From an uncultured Clostridia bacterium (GTDB lineage Bacteria; Bacillota; Clostridia; Oscillospirales; Acutalibacteraceae), in contig CALCHE010000235.1 of NCBI GenBank assembly GCA_937901145.1, positions 1-5,772 of the forward strand: a stretch of 5,772 nt of DNA. Reading direction: 5' to 3'. The notes beneath the pieces are model-generated. The model was not told where the DNA came from and searched no databases. It saw only the letters and a list, made by a program, of their open reading frames with translations. Positions 1 through 5,772 of this stretch are shown piece after piece. Position numbers and translations under genes: made by a program. How positions within the stretch are numbered: the stretch's first letter is position 1; each line of letters starts with the position of its first letter.

Positions 1-941
1 ACCGTAACTGCGCCTAAAATCTCAACCTCGCCCATACCTGCAGGAATGAACACACTTTCACCCTTATAAAGAGTAACACAGCTGTCACCGTGCATTATCA
101 CACCGTTACCCTCTAATGCCACGAGAGAAACGAAGGAGCTTTCATCAGCTGTGATTACTGCCTTTTCCTCGACATCGAGCCTCTTAACGGTGAAAAGCTC
201 ACATGAGCAGAGCAGAGTTTCGCTGTAGCCGTCCTTCTTTTCTGTTTCGCCCTGAGGCTTTCCGTCAGCGGGAATAGCCTTGGTGCTTGTGACATCGATA
301 GCCTTTTCAATATGAAGCTCACGGGGTTTGCCGTTCTGGAGTCTGCCGTAGTCGTAAACACGGTAGGTGGTGTTCGAGTTCTGCTGAACCTCGGCTAAAA
401 GGATACCCTTACAGATAGCGTGGAGGGTACCTGCCTCGATAAAGAAGATATCACCCTTTTTGACCTTTACTCTGTTTACATATTCGAGGAGAGTGTTTTC
501 CTCGATGCTCTTTCTGAACTCCTCGCTTGAAACATCCTTTTTAAAGCCGTAGATAATCTCTGCATCGTCATCGCAGTCCACAATGTACCAGGCCTCGGTT
601 TTACCGAATTCACCCTCCACACGCTGTGCATACTCGTCATCAGGGTGCACCTGAACGGAAAGATTATCCTTGGCGTCAATAAGCTTGATAAGAATAGGAA
701 AATCGGAGAATTTCTCGCAGTTTTTACCCAGCCAGTTTTTGCCCTCATTCTGAAGAACATCGGTAAGGGTTCTGCCGCTGAAATCAGCATTCTCAATAAT
801 GCTTTCACCTGCCTCATGGCATGAAAGCACCCATGCCTCAGCCTGTCTGTCAGCGAAGGAAACGATATCATATTCTCTCGAAAGGCGTGTTCCGCCCCAG
901 ATGTAATCTTTAACAGCGGGTGTAAGCTTTAAAATTTTCAT
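1..941 (-). CDS. manA: Mannose-6-phosphate isomerase, class I (3' end cut by window edge)
   Basis: This cytoplasmic zinc enzyme interconverts mannose 6-phosphate and fructose 6-phosphate, linking mannose use and GDP-mannose supply to glycolysis. I read 313 complete codons from the ATG at 941-939 to the left edge. The N-terminus has the family's YIWGG motif (residues 13-17) followed by AEAWVLS (34-40). The four expected zinc ligands are visible: Gln97 and His99 in QVHPDD, Glu116 in KTEAWY, and His174 in AGTLHAI. The Arg-containing NTTYRVYDYGR stretch (190-200) is also typical of the cupin core. The short Firmicutes form is about 315 residues, so only a few residues should be missing. The start is fixed by AGGAG at 951-955, nine bases upstream, and by a good promoter just beyond it. 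The gene is divergent from bofA. I see no frameshift or missing catalytic residue. Confidence 0.96.
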   Translation of the reverse strand, partial: MKILKLTPAVKDYIWGGTRLSREYDIVSFADRQAEAWVLSCHEAGESIIENADFSGRTLTDVLQNEGKNWLGKNCEKFSDFPILIKLIDAKDNLSVQVHPDDEYAQRVEGEFGKTEAWYIVDCDDDAEIIYGFKKDVSSEEFRKSIEENTLLEYVNRVKVKKGDIFFIEAGTLHAICKGILLAEVQQNSNTTYRVYDYGRLQNGKPRELHIEKAIDVTSTKAIPADGKPQGETEKKDGYSETLLCSCELFTVKRLDVEEKAVITADESSFVSLVALEGNGVIMHGDSCVTLYKGESVFIPAGMGEVEILGAVT

Positions 942-967
942 ATTATCACTCTCCTGAATCATATCAT
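938..967 (+). promoter_or_regulatory. Candidate sigma-E-like promoter for bofA
   Basis: On the plus strand, TCATATT (938-944) fits the Bacillus sigma-E -35 consensus KMATATT exactly. After a 15-base spacer, CATATCAT (960-967) fits the -10 consensus CATACANT with two mismatches. Transcription would start near 975, about 35 nt before the bofA ATG. B. subtilis bofA belongs to the mother-cell sigma-E regulon, which makes the match sensible. The region is very AT-rich, so chance matches are easy, and a CATA-N3-TA string lies at 965-973 as an alternative -10. The candidate overlaps the start of manA. Confidence 0.35.
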
Positions 968-969
968 AT

Positions 970-998
970 ATTATATACTGTTAAAATAAAAAGTGCAA
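970..998 (-). promoter_or_regulatory. Sigma-A-type promoter of manA
   Basis: On the minus strand, TTGCAC (998-993) is followed by exactly 17 bases and then TATAAT (975-970). The -35 matches the consensus at 4-5 of 6 positions and the -10 is perfect. Transcription would start near 963, giving a leader of about 22 nt that contains the manA ribosome binding site (951-955). The -35 box overlaps the ribosome binding site of the divergent bofA gene (997-1003). A housekeeping promoter fits a metabolic gene. Confidence 0.75.
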
Positions 999-1008
999 GG
1001 TGGTTTTT

Positions 1009-1275
1009 ATGGGTAGTCAGACAACTTTTTTATGCATCTGCCTTATAGTTTCAGCGATAATTACGGTAAGCGTTTTCGTAAAATCCCGACATTTTTTCCG
1101 ATGTCTGTTTCTTTCCTCACTGTCGGGGATAGGCTCACTTTTCGCTGTAAATGTCTTAAGTCAGATGACAGGAGTTACGCTCGGCATCAACGCAATCACT
1201 TTATCCGTCAGTGCTTTCGGCGGCATTCCTTCGGTTATCGCTATGCTGGCGGCGAGATATTTTATGTTAGCTTAA
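1009..1275 (+). CDS. bofA: BofA-family membrane protein (pro-sigma-K processing inhibitor type)
   Basis: In Bacillus, BofA sits in the mother-cell-derived outer forespore membrane with SpoIVFA and holds the protease SpoIVFB inactive until a forespore signal releases pro-sigma-K processing. I chose the ATG at 1009 (88 residues) because AAGGTGG (997-1003) lies 5 bases upstream. The in-frame GTG at 1000 lies inside that site and lacks its own. The length matches B. subtilis BofA (about 87). The protein is hydrophobic throughout: membrane segments near residues 6-24 and 32-52, and a hydrophobic C-terminal half. The C-terminal half carries the family pattern: GIGSLFAVN (40-48), TGVTLGINAITL (54-65) and GGIP (71-74). 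Its last 9 bp overlap the end of the convergent amidase gene. In B. subtilis bofA lies next to recR; here it does not. The family assignment is firm, but whether it controls sigma-K here is not shown. Confidence 0.85.
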   Translation: MGSQTTFLCICLIVSAIITVSVFVKSRHFFRCLFLSSLSGIGSLFAVNVLSQMTGVTLGINAITLSVSAFGGIPSVIAMLAARYFMLA

Positions 1276-4065
1276 AACAGTCTTTTCTATACCGTTTGCG
1301 ATTGCCTGTCCGAAAAGCTGATGGGTTGAGGACTGAATAAGCTTATAGCACTCTGCATCGTTGGTCACATAACCCGTTTCGATAAGAACGGAAGGACAGT
1401 CCTCTATTCTCGTCACAGCGAAGGGATAATATCTCGCTCCGTCGGAGAGGTCATCATAAAGAGACTGCTGTCCGTAGTAAAGATTGTTCTTAAACACCTT
1501 TATCATTTCGCTGTAAATGTTATCAGCCAGAGGCTGTGAGAAGCCTTTATAATAATAAACGGCTGTGCCTATAGCGTTTTTATTTTCCGAGCCGTTGGAA
1601 TGGATGCTGACAAAAAGGTCAGGCTCCACACTCTGCGCGATGTTCTTTCTTTCGTCGAGAGAAATGTTTTCATTTCCCGGTCTGGTAAGATAAACAGTAG
1701 CTCCCTTGGCACGGAGAGCATCTCTCGCGGCATAAGCTACAGCGATATTGATGTCACTTTCGTGCACCTGATCTCCGATACCGAGTGCACCGGGATCCTC
1801 TCCGCCGTGACCCGGATCGAGAAGAATTACCGCTCCCTGCAGAGACTGAGGCTTATTGTGTATTCTTATTACCATATAGCCGTTTTCATCATATTCTACA
1901 GAGGTACCGTAGTATTTTCCTGACGAAAGAGGCATATAAAGGGTTGTTCTGTTTTCGTTCTGCGAAACGTTCCAGGTGGCTGATGAAACCACATTACTGC
2001 CCTTAGTTTCGACATTACCAGATACGGAAGCAGTATGGTAAAAATCAATCTGAATATAGTTTGCATTAAAGGAGCTTATATTGTACTTCGCTCCATGTCC
2101 CGAATAATAGCTCTGCGGAGTGTGAGTGATGGCGTAAGGCACCTTCCAGTCAGTTTTAAGACGGATGGTAAGGGTGCCGTTATCAGCCGAAGATGACACA
2201 ACGGAAAGACTGTTATTTCCTACATTGGCATTCGTGAGCTGAACATGTTCACACTTTACCTTTCTGCCAGATGCCAGCTCATAAAAATAAACCGTTTCGT
2301 TTTCATCACTGTTAAAAGCACTGCTCTTTGCCGTAACATAGTCCATAGTTCCCTGAACGAGAGTGGAATAAGCAGGCATATATGTGTCGTCATTATAAAC
2401 GAGAGGTCTTGTGTCGGCATAGGGCTCAGTAACGATACACATTACATTACCCGTCATAGCCTCGTATACCGGATTATAGGGCACGGTCGTAGGCGGAGTA
2501 TAGGGTCTCGTAGTATACGGAACCGTATATTCGTAGTTATCGTTTATCAGCTCCTGAACGAAATTACCAAGCTGAATGGCGGTAGTTGTTTCCTTATCCC
2601 CTGTAGTTTCAGGCGGAAGAGTGGTCATTTCTTCTCCGCAGTAAATCATAGCACCCTTCTGCTGAACAGTATTTTCACCTACGGAACCGATAACGGTAAT
2701 CATACCTAAGGATTCCACCTGTTCACGGGTTTTCGGCATTTTTATTTTAGCGGTAAATGCTGCATAACCTGTTTCTGCTCCCGATTCACATTTAGCTTTA
2801 TATTCTTTGGTTCCGAGTTTTACGGTAATATCTGCACCGCTGTAAGCGATTACAGTTACGGTAATCACCTCTCCCGGCTGAACAGTCAGGCTCTCTGCAG
2901 GCATAACAGTACGTATGATCTCACCACTGAAATTCATTTTTACTCTGTATTCGACGGTTTCGCCACCCTGACTGACAGTAAACCTGTTTTCACCCTCCGA
3001 AAGATTGAAGGTGATTTTTTTACTGCCTTTTTCACCGAGTTCTGTTTCCTCACCGTTTACATAGCAGGGATACATACTCGAGCCGCATATTTCTATCTCT
3101 GTGCTGAACTGTTCAGTTTCAATAAGAGATCCGTCATAGCCTGTGATGCTCAGGCTTCTGAAAGCAATGTCAGGCACGATACCTTTCGAAAGATATTTAT
3201 TTACTGCAGAAAATGCCCCTTCCGTATCCTTAGTAACACCTTTACAGGAAGAAAAGGCTACCGCAGACAGACTTTCGCAGTTTCTGAGTTCATAAAGGGC
3301 AGACAAGGGAAATCTTGCCCCATCCTCATTCACATTCACATCTACCGTGCAGTAAAAACTGCTGTCGGAAAGCTTAAGTGTTTTATCCCAGAGAGACAGT
3401 GAAGAAAGCTCTGAATTTTCGTCAATAAAAGTACATACACCGTCAACTATCTTTTTATTAAGCTTCGATATATCGTAATCAAAAGGAAGATTAACGAGAA
3501 TTTTTATCTCTTCATCATATTTCCTGATGCTTCTTACCGACTTAGACAGAAGAAAATTAAATTTCTCAGGGCTCATTTTTTTATCATTCCGCAGAATTAT
3601 TCCGTCGCAAAGAGACGAAATCTCCCCGAAAACCTTTTCATCAGAATCGGTATGCATTTCCAGATAAGTCTTTTTCCCCTGTTCTTTTAAAGCAGAGACA
3701 ATATCACTGATTTCCGAAAGGCTGTCACCGTAAGAATGCTCACTTTTTTCTGCAGAAAAATATTCACTGCGGATAAATACAGTGTCGAAAACTGACTTTT
3801 CTATGCTTTTGAGTGTCTTGCCGAGCTTTTCGCTGTCCTTTACGAAGTCTGTATCCGTATTTTCTACCAGCCACACAACCTTTTCCTTTTCAGGGAATTT
3901 CATATAACCCTGACTTATAAGATATTCATCCACTCCGTGCTCAATGTCGTTTCCGATAAAGACATCCTCTACGAAATTTTTATTAGAAAGATGCACCATT
4001 ACTGCGCAGATAATTATAGCTAAGCTGACGCAGATGGAAGAAATAATTAGTTTAATTTTTTTCAT
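1267..4065 (-). CDS. Membrane-anchored multidomain N-acetylmuramoyl-L-alanine amidase (Amidase_3)
   Basis: This exported zinc enzyme should cut the amide bond between N-acetylmuramic acid and the stem peptide of peptidoglycan. It has 932 residues, far longer than the catalytic domain alone. Residues 1-27 form a signal-anchor (KKIK then a hydrophobic run). Residues 60-300 show alternating strands and helices like a TIM barrel. Residues about 310-477 look like beta-sandwich modules (LSEGENRFTV at 355-364). Residues 480-550 are a Thr/Pro/Tyr-rich linker. Residues 555-740 are beta-rich and may hold SH3-like and AMIN-like folds (tentative). The Amidase_3 domain (745-928) is intact, with zinc ligands His753 (DPGHGG), Glu769 (HESDIN) and His822 (SIHSNG), and catalytic Glu896 (LIETGYV). 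The ATG at 4065 has a weak but well placed GGACGG (4072-4077). It lies 50 bp downstream of the glycoside-hydrolase gene, probably in one operon. Substrate specificity and growth stage of use cannot be read from the sequence. Confidence 0.92.
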   Translation of the reverse strand: MKKIKLIISSICVSLAIIICAVMVHLSNKNFVEDVFIGNDIEHGVDEYLISQGYMKFPEKEKVVWLVENTDTDFVKDSEKLGKTLKSIEKSVFDTVFIRSEYFSAEKSEHSYGDSLSEISDIVSALKEQGKKTYLEMHTDSDEKVFGEISSLCDGIILRNDKKMSPEKFNFLLSKSVRSIRKYDEEIKILVNLPFDYDISKLNKKIVDGVCTFIDENSELSSLSLWDKTLKLSDSSFYCTVDVNVNEDGARFPLSALYELRNCESLSAVAFSSCKGVTKDTEGAFSAVNKYLSKGIVPDIAFRSLSITGYDGSLIETEQFSTEIEICGSSMYPCYVNGEETELGEKGSKKITFNLSEGENRFTVSQGGETVEYRVKMNFSGEIIRTVMPAESLTVQPGEVITVTVIAYSGADITVKLGTKEYKAKCESGAETGYAAFTAKIKMPKTREQVESLGMITVIGSVGENTVQQKGAMIYCGEEMTTLPPETTGDKETTTAIQLGNFVQELINDNYEYTVPYTTRPYTPPTTVPYNPVYEAMTGNVMCIVTEPYADTRPLVYNDDTYMPAYSTLVQGTMDYVTAKSSAFNSDENETVYFYELASGRKVKCEHVQLTNANVGNNSLSVVSSSADNGTLTIRLKTDWKVPYAITHTPQSYYSGHGAKYNISSFNANYIQIDFYHTASVSGNVETKGSNVVSSATWNVSQNENRTTLYMPLSSGKYYGTSVEYDENGYMVIRIHNKPQSLQGAVILLDPGHGGEDPGALGIGDQVHESDINIAVAYAARDALRAKGATVYLTRPGNENISLDERKNIAQSVEPDLFVSIHSNGSENKNAIGTAVYYYKGFSQPLADNIYSEMIKVFKNNLYYGQQSLYDDLSDGARYYPFAVTRIEDCPSVLIETGYVTNDAECYKLIQSSTHQLFGQAIANGIEKTVLS

Positions 4066-4097
4066 TTCTGACCGTCCGTATAATATTTAATCGGTTG

Positions 4098-4106
4098 ATT
4101 ATAACA
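4098..4106 (-). promoter_or_regulatory. Possible extended -10 promoter in front of the amidase gene
   Basis: In the 50-bp gap between the two cell-wall genes, the minus strand reads TGTTATAAT (4106-4098), a perfect extended -10 (TGn followed by TATAAT). No good -35 is present at 17-18 bases, which extended -10 promoters tolerate. Transcription would begin near 4091, giving a leader of about 25 nt. It could let the amidase be made independently of the upstream gene. AT-richness makes a chance match possible. Confidence 0.35.
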
Positions 4107-4115
4107 CATTAACCT

Positions 4116-5423
4116 TTAATATACCATAGTTTTGAAATTATTTAACTCTTCAGCTAAAGTTTTTTCATTAAAATCAATGTATGTTCCGCTGTAAAGAGCG
4201 TATCCGTAACAGCCTTTCTCTTTAAGAAGCTGAACCTGTCGGGCAATTATATTATGATTGTTCACCCATTCATCCTTTCCCGAAAGGGCATGGATATCCT
4301 CCAGACCTGCCTTATAAAGCGCAAGACCCACCGTAAGCTTCACATTTCCGCCCCTGCACAGAGCCAGCCAGTCCTCGAGGCACTGAGAGAAGGGCTGCTT
4401 TTCATTTTCGAATCCGAAATAAATCTGAGGTATTATCATATCGCAGTAGCCCTCTTCGCGGGACCAAAGATAAACATCGGCATAGTTTTCATTGTAGCAT
4501 CTGGCTATGTCACCTGCGGGACTTACGGAAAAGATTTTATCCTGGCCGAAAGCTTTCACAGCTGAATAAAGAGTGGAAAGGAGTGTGCTGACGTTTTCTC
4601 TTCTCCAGGAGGGAAGGTCAAGATTTCCTCCGAGAGATGTGTAGACACTGTACTGACGGGAGTCAAAATCACCGCAGTTTCCGAAATAAAAATAGTCATC
4701 GATATGTATTCCTTTTATGTCATATTTTTCCAGAAGCTCTCTCGCCCCGTCTACTATCAGCTTTCTTACCTTTTCCGAGGCGGGATTAAAATATATCCCG
4801 TTTTCTGTTACTGTAACATCATCGTTTATTCCCTCTTTATACATAAGACGGGCGGGATTTTTTTCAGAAAGAGCCTTTATATCATTTCCGTGACTTACTC
4901 TGTAGGGATTTATCCAGGCGTGAACAGAAAGATTTCTCATCTTCGCTCTTTCGGTTATAACACCGAAAACATCGAAGGGCATAGCACCGCCCTGCTGAGA
5001 TGCCACATAGGCGCTGGAAGGAAAAATATCTGACGGGTAGAAAGCATCGGCAAAGGGTCTTACCTGAATGAAAACATCGGTAATTCCTACCTTTTTCATA
5101 TTATCGAATATTCCGTCAATATAGGCTGTATAAGCGTCCCTCGTGTTTCTTCCGCTGACGAGAGAAAGCTCCATATAGCTGAGCCACGAAGCAGCAAAGA
5201 GAGAACTGCCTTTCTGTGTGTTTTCCGGCTGTACCGCAGCAACTTCCGTGGGTGCGGAAACATAGTTTTCCGCCTTCAGCTTTTCCGTGGTTTCCTTTTC
5301 ACCTTCAGAGGCTTGCTGAGTCTGCAGAGCTGTCTCGCTCACATAAGGACTGAGGTTATCCTCCTTACCGCAGCCACAGAAAAGAAACAGAATAAGAGAA
5401 AAAATAAGTATAAATCTTTTCAT
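4116..5423 (-). CDS. GHL10/DUF187-family glycoside-hydrolase-like lipoprotein (YngK/DigH type)
   Basis: This is a predicted surface lipoprotein of 435 residues with a TIM-barrel glycoside-hydrolase-like domain. The N-terminus (MKRF plus a hydrophobic run) ends in a lipobox-like FCGC with Cys18 as the lipidated residue; Cys at -2 is atypical. Residues 21-72 form a Glu/Thr/Gln-rich tether. The barrel (about 74-425) shows the family landmarks in order: FIQVRPFADAFYPS (118-131), HAWINPYR (168-175), YFNPA (211-215), GIHIDDYFY (238-246) with the acidic pair Asp242/Asp243, SVSPAGD (299-305) and MIIPQIYFGF (329-338). The E. coli relative DigH (YddW) acts on denuded peptidoglycan glycans; B. subtilis YngK is another member. 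The start is supported by AGAGGAAG (5440-5433), nine bases upstream. It is the first gene of a likely two-gene operon with the amidase. I found no clear promoter of its own in the spacer upstream. Confidence 0.9.
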   Translation of the reverse strand: MKRFILIFSLILFLFCGCGKEDNLSPYVSETALQTQQASEGEKETTEKLKAENYVSAPTEVAAVQPENTQKGSSLFAASWLSYMELSLVSGRNTRDAYTAYIDGIFDNMKKVGITDVFIQVRPFADAFYPSDIFPSSAYVASQQGGAMPFDVFGVITERAKMRNLSVHAWINPYRVSHGNDIKALSEKNPARLMYKEGINDDVTVTENGIYFNPASEKVRKLIVDGARELLEKYDIKGIHIDDYFYFGNCGDFDSRQYSVYTSLGGNLDLPSWRRENVSTLLSTLYSAVKAFGQDKIFSVSPAGDIARCYNENYADVYLWSREEGYCDMIIPQIYFGFENEKQPFSQCLEDWLALCRGGNVKLTVGLALYKAGLEDIHALSGKDEWVNNHNIIARQVQLLKEKGCYGYALYSGTYIDFNEKTLAEELNNFKTMVY

Positions 5424-5439
5424 ATAAATACACTTCCTC

Positions 5440-5468
5440 TTGACATAAAACTAAAAACAAATTAAAAT
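5440..5468 (+). promoter_or_regulatory. Strong sigma-A promoter for the right-edge zinc-ribbon gene
   Basis: TTGACA (5440-5445) is a perfect -35. It is followed by exactly 17 bases and TAAAAT (5463-5468), which misses the -10 consensus by one base. Transcription would start near 5475, giving a leader of about 23 nt that contains GAGGAGG (5484-5490), 7 bases before the ATG at 5498. The -35 box overlaps the ribosome binding site of the divergent glycoside-hydrolase gene (5433-5440), so the two transcription units share control DNA. This is the best promoter in the window and suggests steady, high expression in growing cells. Confidence 0.8.
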
Positions 5469-5497
5469 GTAGATACACTCTCTGAGGAGGAACTACT

Positions 5498-5772
5498 ATG
5501 GCTATAAAAAACTACAATAAAATATCTGCTTTTGACATCGGCGTTTCAAACAATGTTACATGTCCCGCCTGTAAAGAGACCGTTTCAATGAGACTCTTCA
5601 ATACAAAGGATACCACACTTGTGGCAAAAATCAAGGGCGAAGATAAAAATATTTACATTTCCGTGTGTCCGAACTGTGCTTCCGTATTCTCCGTGAACAC
5701 AAATTATCTTAACGAAAGAGAAAGAGGCACTTATGTCCTTCTGACGGAAAGTGATCTCAGGCTTATACAGAA
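5498..5772 (+). CDS. Small double-CxxC, probably zinc-binding protein of unknown function (3' end cut)
   Basis: I do not recognise this protein. The 91 complete codons before the right edge are open, begin at an ATG with a near-perfect Shine-Dalgarno site (GAGGAGG, 7 bases away), and follow a near-consensus promoter, so it is a real gene. It carries two knuckles, TCPAC (Cys22, Cys25) and VCPNC (Cys57, Cys60), separated by 31 residues, the layout of a four-cysteine zinc ribbon. The stretch between them is charged (KIKGEDK at 44-50) with alternating hydrophobic residues. There is no signal peptide or membrane segment, so it should be cytoplasmic. Zinc ribbons of this kind bind nucleic acid or protein, or simply stabilise a fold; nothing here decides which. 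It is divergent from the cell-wall operon and need not be related to it. Confidence 0.72.
   Translation, partial: MAIKNYNKISAFDIGVSNNVTCPACKETVSMRLFNTKDTTLVAKIKGEDKNIYISVCPNCASVFSVNTNYLNERERGTYVLLTESDLRLIQ

Noticed and set aside
476..871. 131-codon minus-strand open frame inside manA
   Set aside because: It is an out-of-frame shadow of manA; the manA frame carries the zinc ligands and the family motifs, and this one has no recognisable domain.
1032..1340. 102-codon plus-strand open frame overlapping bofA
   Set aside because: It is a +1-type shadow of bofA: its translation is polar and basic with no family signature, while the bofA frame gives a conserved membrane protein with a proper ribosome binding site.
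1600..2709. Plus-strand open frames at 1600-1923, 1785-2006 and 2245-2709
   Set aside because: They lie antisense to the amidase gene, lack ribosome binding sites and recognisable domains, and the opposite frame is a continuous protein with an intact catalytic domain.
4089..4100. Small inverted repeat AATC-GGTT-GATT between the two cell-wall genes, considered as a terminator
   Set aside because: A 4-bp AT-rich stem without a T-tract is too weak to terminate transcription.
4254..5033. Plus-strand open frames at 4254-4565 and 4704-5033
   Set aside because: They are antisense shadows of the GHL10 gene with no start signal or domain of their own.
5428..5479. Perfect 7-bp direct repeat ATACACT at 5428-5434 and 5473-5479, flanking the promoter
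   Set aside because: A repeat of this length in AT-rich DNA is weak evidence; there is no symmetry, no third copy and no regulator gene nearby to make it an operator.

Overview
The window looks like chromosomal DNA from a spore-forming, Gram-positive, Clostridia-type bacterium, possibly Ruminococcus/Oscillospiraceae-like (lineage confidence low). The grounds are a BofA-type sporulation protein, a short Firmicutes-type class I phosphomannose isomerase, sigma-A-like promoters with strong Shine-Dalgarno sites, AT-rich intergenic DNA and Thr/Pro-rich linkers in the exported proteins. No tRNA, rRNA, CRISPR array, insertion sequence or phage gene was seen. Coding density is high and no gap between genes exceeds about 75 bp.

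Layout from left to right. (1) manA, on the minus strand, is cut by the left edge only a few residues before its expected end. (2) A 67-bp AT-rich divergent spacer carries a good sigma-A promoter for manA and a weaker sigma-E-like candidate for the opposite gene. (3) bofA is a small plus-strand membrane-protein gene whose last 9 bp overlap, tail to tail, the end of the next gene. (4) A large minus-strand gene encodes a 932-residue membrane-anchored N-acetylmuramoyl-L-alanine amidase with a complete zinc-amidase domain at its C-terminus and several extra domains before it. (5) Upstream of it, and probably in the same operon, a minus-strand gene encodes a lipoprotein of the GHL10/DUF187 glycoside-hydrolase family (YngK/DigH-like). 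(6) A divergent spacer carries a near-consensus sigma-A promoter. (7) The start of a small double-CxxC, probably zinc-binding protein runs off the right edge.

The most interesting part is the pair (4)+(5). An amidase strips stem peptides from peptidoglycan and leaves denuded glycan strands. The characterised E. coli member of the GHL10 family, DigH, acts on denuded glycans. The two linked genes may therefore encode a two-step cell-wall processing module at the outer face of the membrane. The amidase also carries an N-terminal region that reads like a degenerate TIM barrel, possibly a non-catalytic relative of the enzyme encoded next to it. The module sits directly against bofA, but whether it has a role in sporulation is inference only.
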